The position numbers and the translations under genes are program-made. DNA of 51,107 nt, from the NCBI GenBank assembly GCA_900767885.1, contig CAAGAU010000007.1, positions 1-51,107 of the forward strand, written 5' to 3'. The stretch's first letter is position 1. Each line of letters starts with the position of its first letter. Source of the DNA: Clostridia bacterium. GTDB lineage: Bacteria; Bacillota; Clostridia; Christensenellales; Borkfalkiaceae. Shown piece by piece: positions 23,726 through 32,170 of this stretch. The notes below the pieces were generated by a model that was not told where the DNA came from, ran no database searches, and saw only the letters and a list, made by a program, of their open reading frames with translations.

Positions 23726-24688
23726 TTATTTTGCTACAACGCTATACTTATATTTAATCGTTCCCATTCCCGGTTGGATATTGCTTTGTATAATGGTCGT
23801 TTTATCTGCGGACAACTCAAACGTTGAGCCGACGAACAATCCGTATTGGTGAGCGGGGATTTCTTTTTCCATATCTTCTTGGCTGTCATAGAACACGATA
23901 GCAGAGCCTTTAATCCTGTACAACAGCGTTCCCATACCTTTGCCTTTATCGTCTTCTTCGCCCGGGGTTTGATCAAAAGTCACCGTCACGGAATCTTTAT
24001 CCGCCGCAAAAACGAGCGTAATTTTTGATACCTTATGAATTTGTATAAACTGCTCCTCCGTCATTTCCATTTCCGCGAGAATCGCTTGCTTGACGGCTTC
24101 GGACACCCACTCGATGGTTGCGTCAACTTTATTGAAAGTCTTGCCCTTGATGTCGGCAGTCGCCCACTTTGCGTAAAGCGTAAACACCCTTGCAGGCATA
24201 TATGCAAAACTGAATGCCGTGTCGGAAAGCGTTACGCCGCCGTCCGCGCTTTCATACCAACCTGCAAAAACAAAACCGTCTTTGGTGGGATCTGTCGGAG
24301 CTGTAATCGCCGCGCCTGCGCTTGCCTTAACGGGCTGTACCGCGCTACCGCCCTTGCTGTCAAAGGTTATCGTATATTCTTTTTCGGCGACAAGTTTATC
24401 AAGTTTCTCGCTCTTTTCCTTGCGGCAGACCGTACAGGTGTAAACCATAGCGCCTTCTTTTTCCGTGGTAGGCTCAACAGTCACGTTGCCGCCGTCCCAG
24501 GAGTGCTCGGCTTTGTCTTTGGTTTCCTTGCAGTCCTTGTCTGCGCACGCGTGCCAGTGATAAGTTTCGTCGTACTTCCACTCCGCGGCAAAATCGTGTT
24601 TATTCTTTTTGCACGCGGTAAACAGCGAAAGCGTAGCCGTTATTGCCAGCACCGCGGCAAAAATTGTGATAAATTTTTTACTTTTCAT
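23726..24688 (-). CDS. Surface lipoprotein with HWH/CxxC module and InlB-type B-repeat
   Basis: 320 residues behind AAGGAG. The signal peptide ends SLFTAC with lipidated C26. The single His/Cys module (31-98) has H44, H46, C48 and C85, C88. A Listeria-Bacteroides/InlB B-repeat (about 104-176: YTITFDSKGGSAV, FVFAGWY, FTLYAKW) is a surface beta-grasp-like repeat. The C-terminal about 140 residues are beta-rich and alternate charges (ITLVFAADKDSVTVTFDQTPG), resembling lipocalin-like domains of secreted lipoproteins. I cannot name its ligand. It is the shortest member of the four-gene cluster. Confidence 0.82.
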   Translation of the reverse strand: MKSKKFITIFAAVLAITATLSLFTACKKNKHDFAAEWKYDETYHWHACADKDCKETKDKAEHSWDGGNVTVEPTTEKEGAMVYTCTVCRKEKSEKLDKLVAEKEYTITFDSKGGSAVQPVKASAGAAITAPTDPTKDGFVFAGWYESADGGVTLSDTAFSFAYMPARVFTLYAKWATADIKGKTFNKVDATIEWVSEAVKQAILAEMEMTEEQFIQIHKVSKITLVFAADKDSVTVTFDQTPGEEDDKGKGMGTLLYRIKGSAIVFYDSQEDMEKEIPAHQYGLFVGSTFELSADKTTIIQSNIQPGMGTIKYKYSVVAK

Positions 24689-24814
24689 ATGTTTTCTCCT
24701 TAAAATCGTATTTTTATTTTAATTCTCGACGGGCGGCGGCAAACGATTTGCCGTTACCATAGGCAAGTAATCCCGACGACGAAAATTAACGTGGTTTTTT
24801 TCGTAAAATGCGTT

Positions 24815-27800
24815 TTATTTTTTAAACGCGCCTTTAATTGCGGCGATGAGGTCGGCGAAAGTCTTTTTCTTAACCGCAAACCATACGACCGCAAAACCGC
24901 CGATTCCCGCCACGGCAACGCCGCCGACTGCTATTCCCGCAATCGCTCCGCCGGGAAGTCCTTTCTTTTCGGGCGCGGGAACAATTTCTCCGCCGCCCGG
25001 CTTGTTTTCGTACACGAGCGTAAGATCGGTTATCTCCGTTCCGTTTTCGTCAAAGTGCTTTTTGCAAAATTCGCAATCTTTATGGCCTTTAACGCCGTTT
25101 GCCTCCTCGGTGGCGGGAACTTCGTCCGTCCACGCGCCGAAACGATGGGCTTTGGGAATAACGAGCGCGCTTTCGTCGGCAACGGGTTTAGTCCCTTCCG
25201 CGTCCTCGAACCTGACTTCGCATCCGTCGCATCTGTAATAAGCCTTTCTGCCCGTTTTTAAGCACGTGGCTTCTTCGCCGGGTACGAGCGTAGTCCGATG
25301 AGTCGTATGCCCGAGCGCGGGAGTAACGATATAACCGCAGTCAAGACACTTAACGGGGTCTTCGTCGGTCGCCTCCGCCCTGTCGGGACGGTGCGCCGCT
25401 TTACCGCCGGTTACGTCGCAGTTTTTACATTCGTGATAATGTTCGTTTTTATCGGCGGACCACTCGGTTTTATAATCGTGAATAACCGTTTCCGCAAGCG
25501 TAATTTCACGCGTGCAGGCATAGTCTGCAAAAAGTTTGCCGCAATCTTTACGTCGGCACTCGTAATACGCCGCGTTGCCGTCCTTACCCGCGGAACAAGG
25601 CGTTTCCTCGTGATAATCGCACAAATGTCCCTTGGGAATAACCGCGCCCGCGTTATTCCACGGCATAGTGCAGGCGGCGTCGAAAAATTCCTTTCCGCAA
25701 CCTTCGCAAGCGTATTTATCCTTTACGCCGTCTTCCGTGCAGGTTTCGAGTTTTCCCGCCTCTGCGAGAACCGCCGTTTCGTGCGGACACTCGATTGCTC
25801 TCGGAGTCTGTACGGTAAGCGTAAGTTCGGTCTTATCCGTATTCAAAGCGTATACCAGAACGTTGCAGCCCGAAAGATTGAAGTCGCAAAGCCAGTTTTG
25901 CAAGGATACTTCGCTTATACCCTGAAAAACTTTGCCTGCCGGCGCTTTTATAGTCATACTGATTTCCAGAGGCGTATTGAAGATAATCTTATTATCGTCC
26001 AACGGTCCGATACTTTTGATTGTAAATTCAAGCCCGTTTTTCTCGGTAATTTTCAACGATTCGGCAAGATTGCCCGCGATGGGTTGCGAAACGCCGACGT
26101 CTATGGCTTGCACTACCTCGTCTATGCGGAGCAACACGTCAACTACCAGACAACCGTCGTTTTCTCTTATCATTTTTCTCAATACTTCGCCGTGAGTTAC
26201 CGAAACTTTAACGTCGTCTATACTGTCGGGAAATTTACAGTTGGTTTGCGGCTTGAACGCGTAACACATCACGCTGTTTTCGGTAATATACGTCGTTTCA
26301 TAGTTATGCGAACCGCACAAGTAATGGTTGGTGTCGCGACCAAGCGAGGCTTTGTAATAGTATATTCCCATATCTATAACGTTGCCTTTTATAACTGCGG
26401 GATAAAACAGCGGTTTATATGCCATTCCCTTGTAAAACTCCGGCACGTCGATTACGACTTCCCTTATGTACTCGTCCGACGAACACTCCGTGCAGATTCC
26501 GTCAACGAAATTATGCGCCTTGAACTCTCCGTATACGCAGCCGCACACGTCGCCGCCGGAAGTCTTGTAGGTACATTCGGCGCGCGCCTGACAGGTCGCG
26601 GTACCGCCCGTGGGAGAGTGTCTTAAAGTCGTATCTTCCTTTCCGCAATATTTGCAGAACCCGAGGTGAGTATAAGTGCCGTCGTTGTTGCCGAAAGATC
26701 TGAAGTCGTATTTATGCCCCGTAGCGGCAAGATACTCTTTTCCGCACACGTCGCACTTTGCGCCGCTAAGACAAGTCTGAGTGCCACCGCCGTGTTTTTC
26801 CTTTATTATATTACCGCTTTCGTCTTTTTTAACTTCGCCGCAAGCGCATTTAAGCACGTGGCAAGTGCCGTCGGACTCGTCGGGCGCAGCGGCAAAATTA
26901 TGCTTTGCGGCGGGGTTTTCAAGGTCGCCGCACTCTTTGCACTTTGCGTTGCATCCGTCGTAAAACGTATGACCGGTATACTGCGCGCCTTTGTCGAAAG
27001 CGGGGGCAACGCCCGGACAACCGGAAGCGGTACATTTTCTGTATCCATGACGTCCGAAGTCTATTTTGCCGAAATCGCTCCACGTATGCTCGTGTCCGCC
27101 CGATACGGCTGCTATTTTAAGGGGAATATCGCAACTCTGCCCGTCCGCCGCCGTTGCGGTTATGTACATCGTTCCGCCGTCCATGGCGTTGACCGCGAGT
27201 ACCTGATAATTGCAGGTGGATTCGTCGTTAAACCCGTCGTACCCCTTCACGTCCGTGCCGACGGGGGCGATTTTCGCCTCGTAAGTATACGGACCCGGCG
27301 CGCCCCTGAGCCATATACCCGTATCGGTATAAAGCGTGCCTATTTTACCCGTTACCTTTACGCCGATTTCGGGATATACGGTTTGCGTATAACCTATATA
27401 CGTCATTCCTTTGGAAATGATAAAATCCATTTGTACGGCAGTCGTTTTCGAGTTTTGCCCTGCGGCGTCCCAAAGTTCTATATCCTTGCCTTTGCCGAGT
27501 TCCGCGCCAAGAACATGCATATTTCTTTTGAGCAGATCTACGTCTTTGGACAGTTTATAGTTTTCTTTCGGCACAAAAGAGACGCGGATACAATACGCTA
27601 CTTTCTGCTCGATTAGTTGGTTTTCAACTCTGCTCCACGGGTAAGACGCTTTGCCTTTTTCCCACAACGTCGTCAATTGTCCGTTTTTGAATATGATTTC
27701 GAGCGTTGCCGTATAGTTTGCGCCCGTCGGCACTTTAAGCGTTTTTGCCGTTTCGTCGTCGAAATCGAACGCGGCGGCAAGACTGTCGCCTACGTTTACC

Positions 27801-27958
27801 TTTTTGAACGCCACGCCGAGAGAGTCGACGGTAGCGTCGGCTCCGTAAACCCTTCCCGTCGGTTTTGCCGCCGCCATGCCGAGCAGTACGGCAACGCACG
27901 CCGCAAAGCCGCAAATAAGAGTTATAAGTTTTAATCCCTTCGTTTTTACGTTTAACAT
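24815..27958 (-). CDS. Membrane-anchored Cys-rich surface protein
   Basis: 1047 residues with SD GAGGACGGG. An N-terminal signal segment (about 9-31, no lipobox) is followed by a beta-rich region to about 285. Two arrays of C-x-x-C/H modules follow. The first is about 290-505 (HTWSDFGKIDFG, CNAKCKECGD, CDVCGKEYLAATGH, CKYCGKEDTT). The second is about 735-960 (YACEGCGKEFFD, DKNEHYHECKNCD, YYRCDGCEVRFED). Non-Cys beta domains lie between them. The end is Gly-rich, then a TM helix (GGAIAGIAVGGVAVAGIGGF) and a Lys-rich tail, so it is membrane-anchored without an LPxTG motif. First gene of the cluster, divergent from the solute-binding protein. Confidence 0.8.
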   Translation of the reverse strand: MLNVKTKGLKLITLICGFAACVAVLLGMAAAKPTGRVYGADATVDSLGVAFKKVNVGDSLAAAFDFDDETAKTLKVPTGANYTATLEIIFKNGQLTTLWEKGKASYPWSRVENQLIEQKVAYCIRVSFVPKENYKLSKDVDLLKRNMHVLGAELGKGKDIELWDAAGQNSKTTAVQMDFIISKGMTYIGYTQTVYPEIGVKVTGKIGTLYTDTGIWLRGAPGPYTYEAKIAPVGTDVKGYDGFNDESTCNYQVLAVNAMDGGTMYITATAADGQSCDIPLKIAAVSGGHEHTWSDFGKIDFGRHGYRKCTASGCPGVAPAFDKGAQYTGHTFYDGCNAKCKECGDLENPAAKHNFAAAPDESDGTCHVLKCACGEVKKDESGNIIKEKHGGGTQTCLSGAKCDVCGKEYLAATGHKYDFRSFGNNDGTYTHLGFCKYCGKEDTTLRHSPTGGTATCQARAECTYKTSGGDVCGCVYGEFKAHNFVDGICTECSSDEYIREVVIDVPEFYKGMAYKPLFYPAVIKGNVIDMGIYYYKASLGRDTNHYLCGSHNYETTYITENSVMCYAFKPQTNCKFPDSIDDVKVSVTHGEVLRKMIRENDGCLVVDVLLRIDEVVQAIDVGVSQPIAGNLAESLKITEKNGLEFTIKSIGPLDDNKIIFNTPLEISMTIKAPAGKVFQGISEVSLQNWLCDFNLSGCNVLVYALNTDKTELTLTVQTPRAIECPHETAVLAEAGKLETCTEDGVKDKYACEGCGKEFFDAACTMPWNNAGAVIPKGHLCDYHEETPCSAGKDGNAAYYECRRKDCGKLFADYACTREITLAETVIHDYKTEWSADKNEHYHECKNCDVTGGKAAHRPDRAEATDEDPVKCLDCGYIVTPALGHTTHRTTLVPGEEATCLKTGRKAYYRCDGCEVRFEDAEGTKPVADESALVIPKAHRFGAWTDEVPATEEANGVKGHKDCEFCKKHFDENGTEITDLTLVYENKPGGGEIVPAPEKKGLPGGAIAGIAVGGVAVAGIGGFAVVWFAVKKKTFADLIAAIKGAFKK

Positions 27959-28042
27959 TTTTATCCCGTCCTCGTAGATTTATTTATTTTTCGTCTGTTC
28001 TTTTACGCGTCTTGTTTTTTTAAGCCTCACGCTTTTATTTTC
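27959..28042. other. Upstream gap of the 24815-27958 gene
   Basis: Contains the SD (complement near 27970) and otherwise nothing recognisable. A TATAAT on the minus strand (complement of 28129-28134) inside the dyad at 28102-28149 is the best candidate promoter for this gene. Its -35 box is poor, which would fit activator dependence. Confidence 0.35.
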
Positions 28043-28071
28043 TTGCCTAAATCACGCCGTTATGTTATAAT
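28043..28071 (+). promoter_or_regulatory. Promoter of the solute-binding protein / LuxR operon
   Basis: TTGCCT (28043-28048), 17-nt spacer, TATAAT (28066-28071). It leaves a long 5' UTR of about 280 nt containing the dyad at 28102-28149. The rest of the UTR (28150-28340) is A/T-rich and shows nothing else I can name. Confidence 0.75.
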
Positions 28072-28101
28072 GAACTATAAGAAGCTAAGGTTTTACTTGT
28101 G

Positions 28102-28149
28102 TGCAATCACCCGGACAAAACTTCCGATATTATAACAAATGTGATTGCA
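28102..28149. promoter_or_regulatory. Long-spaced dyad in the divergent control region
   Basis: TGCAATCAC (28102-28110) and GTGATTGCA (28141-28149) are perfect 9-bp arms 30 bp apart. The interior holds a small CGGA/TCCG stem and a minus-strand TATAAT. It could be a paired operator for the membrane-bound LuxR-type regulator encoded downstream, or an RNA stem in the long leader. Confidence 0.6.
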
Positions 28150-28358
28150 GGCAATTAACGCCGCGCAAAAAGGTAAAACGCATAATTCGTCTTACACCTT
28201 CTTACATATACAGTATACGAAAAATTGTAATTTTGTCCCCTACCCAAACCGCCGAAAGGTATGGAAAATAAAAATTTTTTTAATTTTTTTCAGATTTTCT
28301 TTAATAAAAACGTATAAAAGGGTATAGGGAAAACTCTCTGCCCGAAAGGAGAATAAAA

Positions 28359-29689
28359 ATGAAAAAAGTAATTGCCTTCATTTGCCTTTTCGCTCTTTCG
28401 ATTGCATCGGCAGTCGGTTGCGGAGCAAACAAAACTCTCCTCGACCCTAAAAAACCCGTAACTCTTACCATGTGGCACGTTTACGGCGAACAGGCGGCTT
28501 CGCCTATGGATAAATTTGTAGAAGAATTCAATTCTACCGTGGGCAAAAAAAGAGGTATAGTCGTAGACGTTACCGTTAAGTCCAACGCGTCGCAGATAGG
28601 CGAAAAACTGCTTAACGCCAAAAACGGCGTGGCAGGCGCACCCGCCATGCCCGATCTTTTCTTTTGCCACGCGAGCAACGCCGATGAGTTGGGTGCGGAA
28701 AATCTTATAGACTGGAAAGAAAAATTCAGCGGCGGCGAACTCGAAAGTTTTTCCGCAAACTTCTTATCGGACGGAATGGTCGGCAATCGGCTCTCCGTTC
28801 TGCCCGTATCCAAATCCACCCATCTGCTCTTTTTCGCGGGCGAAGTATTCGATATATTCGCAAGGGAAAACAACGTTACTTACGACGACCTTAAAACGTG
28901 GGACGGGTTTTTAACCGTTGCACAAAAATATTACGATTATTCGGGCGGTAAGCCGTTTTGCGCGTTCGATTATATTATCCGCTCCGTCGAACTCGACGCA
29001 ATGAGCCGCGGCGCAACCGACTTCTATTCGGATAAAGGCTGGTATAAAGACAACGACGTTTTGCTTTCTTCCTACAAAAAATTCGCAAACGCCATAGCAA
29101 AAGGACATATTATAGTTTCGGATAAATATTCCAACACGCAGGTAATGACGGGGCAAACCATTGCGGGCATTTCTTCTTCCGCGGCGGTGCTTTATTACAA
29201 CGACAAAATAACCTACGAAGACAATACCTGGAAATTTCTTAATCTCAAAGTTTTGCCCATTCCCCAGTCCGAAGTCGGCAAAAAATACGCCACGCAGGCG
29301 GGCGTGGGACTTTGCGCAAGCGTTTCGACCGCTCAAAAAGCCGAAGCGGCAACGGTTTTCGCAAAATGGTTTACCGAAGAAGACCGCAATCTCGACTTCG
29401 TTGCCAAAACCGGATATATGCCCGTTAAAAACGGCGCGTTTGAAAAACTCGATAGCTACGTTTTTAAAACCGAGGCGTATAAAAATACCTACCTCGCGAT
29501 GAAAGACACTAAAAAACTTGCGTTTTCGTTTCGGAACCGTCGATAAAAGGGTATTACGAAAAAACTTACGCTTTATACGACGGCATACGCAACCTGCAGA
29601 ATGACCTTTTAAACGAATACGCTCAGGGAAAAACCGAACAGGACGTAACGCAGAACCTCGTAAATTTATTTTTAAACGCCGGTAAATAA
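28359..29689 (+). CDS. ABC-type sugar-binding lipoprotein, frameshifted near the 3' end
   Basis: Extracellular solute-binding protein, family 1 type (MWHVYGEQAASPMDKFVEEFN near the N-terminus). SD GAAAGGAG. Signal peptide with C21 (SAVGC) as lipid attachment site. The first frame stops at 29546 after KLAFSFRNRR. The -1 frame is open from 29513 and encodes a plausible C-terminus (GYYEKTYALYDGIRNLQNDL onward) ending at TAA 29687-29689, three bases before the next ATG. An indel between 29513 and 29546 has therefore split the gene, or the assembly is wrong there. No permease or ATPase genes are adjacent, so it may serve a sensor rather than a transporter. Confidence 0.82.
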
Positions 29690-29692
29690 TAT

Positions 29693-31309
29693 ATGAACAT
29701 TATTCAGAGCCTTAAAAACCGAAAAACGCCTATGCGGCGCAGGCTGTTTACTTATATGCTTGCGCTCGCAATTATCGTATTGTTTTTTCTGGCCTGCGGT
29801 CTGTTCTTTTTAGGGCATTTTACTTCGTCCGAAAAAAAAGCGGAGTCATCGCTTTCTTATCAGATGCAAACCTACGAACGACAGATTTCAAAATACTTTG
29901 AAGACCTGACGAGAATGGGCAATTCCCTTTCGGAAAGCGTCGCCCGAAAAACCGAAAATTATCTCGCCGAAGAAGGTATCGACCTCGAATCCCTTACCGA
30001 CGACGGCGAACGTATTTACGCTTTGCAGGAACAACTTTTCGAAAAACTCTCCGCGGAGTTTATGAAGACCGACTGCTCGGGCGCGTTTATAATGCTTAAC
30101 GCCACGGTAAACACCGGCGTACCCGACGCGGAATTATACCGCACGGGTTTATATTTCCGCCGCGACCCCGTGGACGAAACCGACGACAAACTGCTTTTAT
30201 ACCGCGGAAACGCCTCTATAGGTCGAAAAAACGGCATTATGCCCCACAGGCAATGGCGGCTCGAATTTAAAACGGACGAGTTTACGGGCTACGAAAAATT
30301 TTCGCAAAGAGCGTCGGCAACCGATAAAACGCCTTATCTTACAATAGCGGCTTCCCTGCCCGATAAGTCCGAGCGGACCATGAACTTTATAATTCCCGTA
30401 ACAGGTAAAAACAACGCAATATACGGGTTATGCGGCTTTGAAATATCCGAAAACTACTTTAAAAGATTCTTTGCACAGGTTTCGGCTTTCGATCACCTCA
30501 CGTGTATGTTCTTCCCCGAAGTCAAAGACGAATTTCACGTCGACGAAGGTTTTTCCGCAGGCGTTTTCGGCGGCTATTACCTGCCGCCGAAAGGAACTTT
30601 CAACCTGAAACACCTCGGCAAAGGGCTTGTAACGCTTTCACCCGTCGACGGAGATTCGTCGTTCGTGGCAAAAACGCAACGCATTTACGTATGCGGCAAC
30701 GAAAGAATGCTCGTTGCCGCATACCCCAAAGAAGAATACGACAGAGCCGTTGCAAACAACGTGATATCCGTCGTATTGCTCGTCCTTCTGCTCGTATGTA
30801 CGACCTTTGCCGTATGTATGTTTTTCAGTAAAAGATTTTTAAGACCCCTGCTTAAAGGGTTGGAACAAATACAAAATCAGCAACACAAAACGGCAAAATC
30901 GCAATTTGCCGAAATCGACGACCTTTTTGCCTTCCTTGCCGAGCAGGACAGACTGCGCGACGAAGAAACCGAACGACTTCGCACGCGATGCGACGAGCAA
31001 AGCGACTCTCTCGAACAAAAACAAGCCTGCATCGACCGACTTGCTTATTCGCGTAAAAACGAAGTTTCGCCCGACGACTACGAAATGTTCAAGGTCGGAC
31101 TTAAAACGCTGACTAAAACCGAAAAACAGATATTCCGCTTGTATCTCGACGGCAAAACCGCCGACGAAATAATGGAAATTTGCCGTATTCAGAAAGGTAC
31201 TCTCAAATACCACAACCACAATATTTTAGGCAAACTCGGCGTATCTTCGAGAAAACAAATGTTAAGATACGCAACCCTTTTGAAACAGGAAAACGACGGC
31301 AGTCTGTGA
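29693..31309 (+). CDS. Membrane-anchored one-component regulator with LuxR-type HTH
   Basis: 538 residues. A short basic N-terminus leads to TM1 (about 18-41), then an extracytoplasmic sensor region (about 45-355) that looks Cache-like, with an initial long helix and a later mixed alpha/beta part. TM2 spans about 357-379, a charged coiled coil about 405-452. A GerE/LuxR HTH at about 470-527 reads LTKTEKQIFRLYLDGKTADE, then KGTLKYHNHNILGKLGVSSR. There is no kinase or receiver domain, so it would transmit a signal directly across the membrane to DNA. It follows the solute-binding protein by three bases, making that protein the obvious signal partner. Ligand and targets unknown. Confidence 0.85.
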   Translation: MNIIQSLKNRKTPMRRRLFTYMLALAIIVLFFLACGLFFLGHFTSSEKKAESSLSYQMQTYERQISKYFEDLTRMGNSLSESVARKTENYLAEEGIDLESLTDDGERIYALQEQLFEKLSAEFMKTDCSGAFIMLNATVNTGVPDAELYRTGLYFRRDPVDETDDKLLLYRGNASIGRKNGIMPHRQWRLEFKTDEFTGYEKFSQRASATDKTPYLTIAASLPDKSERTMNFIIPVTGKNNAIYGLCGFEISENYFKRFFAQVSAFDHLTCMFFPEVKDEFHVDEGFSAGVFGGYYLPPKGTFNLKHLGKGLVTLSPVDGDSSFVAKTQRIYVCGNERMLVAAYPKEEYDRAVANNVISVVLLVLLLVCTTFAVCMFFSKRFLRPLLKGLEQIQNQQHKTAKSQFAEIDDLFAFLAEQDRLRDEETERLRTRCDEQSDSLEQKQACIDRLAYSRKNEVSPDDYEMFKVGLKTLTKTEKQIFRLYLDGKTADEIMEICRIQKGTLKYHNHNILGKLGVSSRKQMLRYATLLKQENDGSL

Positions 31310-31374
31310 TGACGTTTTCTATAACCGCTTTGTGGGTTTGTCAACCGTTTTTGAGTTTTTAAATAAATTTATAA

Positions 31375-31403
31375 TTGACAAACGTCTTAAAATATAGTAT
31401 ACT
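31375..31403 (+). promoter_or_regulatory. Promoter of the 31413 gene, nearly at the start codon
   Basis: TTGACA (31375-31380), 17-nt spacer, TATACT (31398-31403). Nine bases separate the -10 box from ATG, so the 5' UTR should be nil to three bases. Confidence 0.75.
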
Positions 31404-31412
31404 TATGCCGTT

Positions 31413-32120
31413 ATGAGTAAAAACGAAGTAAAGAACGAGGCGGCTAACGCCGACGAAGAACAAAAACAATCCACTAAATTCTATCCCGACGTAATTTTCA
31501 ATCGTAAAGAACGCTCCAAAACCGTAATAATGGCGTCGCTTTTAATCGTCCTGATGGGCGGTATGGGTTTAACCATTATTCTCGGCGGAGTAAAATCGAG
31601 CGGCGGAACTATGGCGTTTATCTCGGGCGCGCTCACCCTGGTCTGCCTCGTGTTTGCCGTAAGTATGATACCCAACGCTTTTAAACAATATCCCGTTAAA
31701 AACGAGCCGCTTATCGAAATCAAACCGCGCGAAATCACTATTAACGGCACGCCGTATAAATTAAGCGACGTAACCGAAGTGCGTTTAACGCTTACGCTCG
31801 ACTCGGTAGGTAAAAAGGAAGACGATAAAAAAATGCTTGACGCAATCGCCGCCAAAGAGCCGCCGAAAAACACCACCGCCAACCTCGACTTTGCCGTAAA
31901 GGAAGCCAACGGAAAAACCAAAACGCTTTACACCACCATTGCCGACGGTTACGAGGCGTTAGTAGCCGTATTCAGCGCGGGCGTAAAGCATTATTCGATA
32001 GTTTATTCGTGCAAAAAACAAGCGGTTAAATCCACTTACGACTTAAACTCGTCGGTTACGGCGAGCGGCGAAAAACTCTCTGAACTTTCTAAAAAACAAA
32101 GACTTAAACAATTATTTTAA
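31413..32120 (+). CDS. Two-helix membrane protein of unknown function
   Basis: 235 residues. A hydrophilic Glu/Lys-rich N-terminus (1-37) precedes two TM segments, TVIMASLLIVLMGGMGLTII (about 37-58) and TMAFISGALTLVCLVFAVSM (about 66-87). The rest is soluble. Its beta pattern (LIEIKPREITINGTPYKLSD, VTEVRLTLTL) recalls bacterial PH-like domains of membrane proteins. I do not assign a family. No SD precedes the ATG and the promoter lies immediately upstream, so the mRNA is probably leaderless. It ends in a large palindrome shared with the convergent flippase gene. Confidence 0.75.
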   Translation: MSKNEVKNEAANADEEQKQSTKFYPDVIFNRKERSKTVIMASLLIVLMGGMGLTIILGGVKSSGGTMAFISGALTLVCLVFAVSMIPNAFKQYPVKNEPLIEIKPREITINGTPYKLSDVTEVRLTLTLDSVGKKEDDKKMLDAIAAKEPPKNTTANLDFAVKEANGKTKTLYTTIADGYEALVAVFSAGVKHYSIVYSCKKQAVKSTYDLNSSVTASGEKLSELSKKQRLKQLF

Positions 32121-32170
32121 TATAAAAGGGGGCGGGGCAAATTTTAATTTGCCCCGCCCCCTTTTATATT
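32119..32170. terminator. Bidirectional terminator, 25-bp perfect palindrome
   Basis: Two perfect 25-bp arms (32119-32143, 32146-32170) around TT. The ends overlap the stop codons of both convergent genes (TAA 32118-32120 on plus, TAA 32169-32171 on minus). The GC core GGGGGCGGGGC is flanked by A and T tracts, so it works in both directions. Confidence 0.9.

Noticed and set aside
22000..27600. Long plus-strand reading frames opposite the surface protein genes
   Set aside because: They are antisense shadows: compositionally biased (Arg/Tyr/Phe-rich), without SDs, while the minus-strand frames carry signal peptides and repeat modules.
28145..28327. Small protein gene in the leader of the solute-binding protein
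   Set aside because: No SD, a low-complexity Phe/Lys-rich translation and no family resemblance.
29510..29546. Programmed -1 frameshift in the solute-binding protein
   Set aside because: The AAAAAAC run is out of phase for an X-XXY-YYZ slip (in-frame codons are AAA AAA CTT, preceded by T), and the -1 frame has a TAA at 29510.
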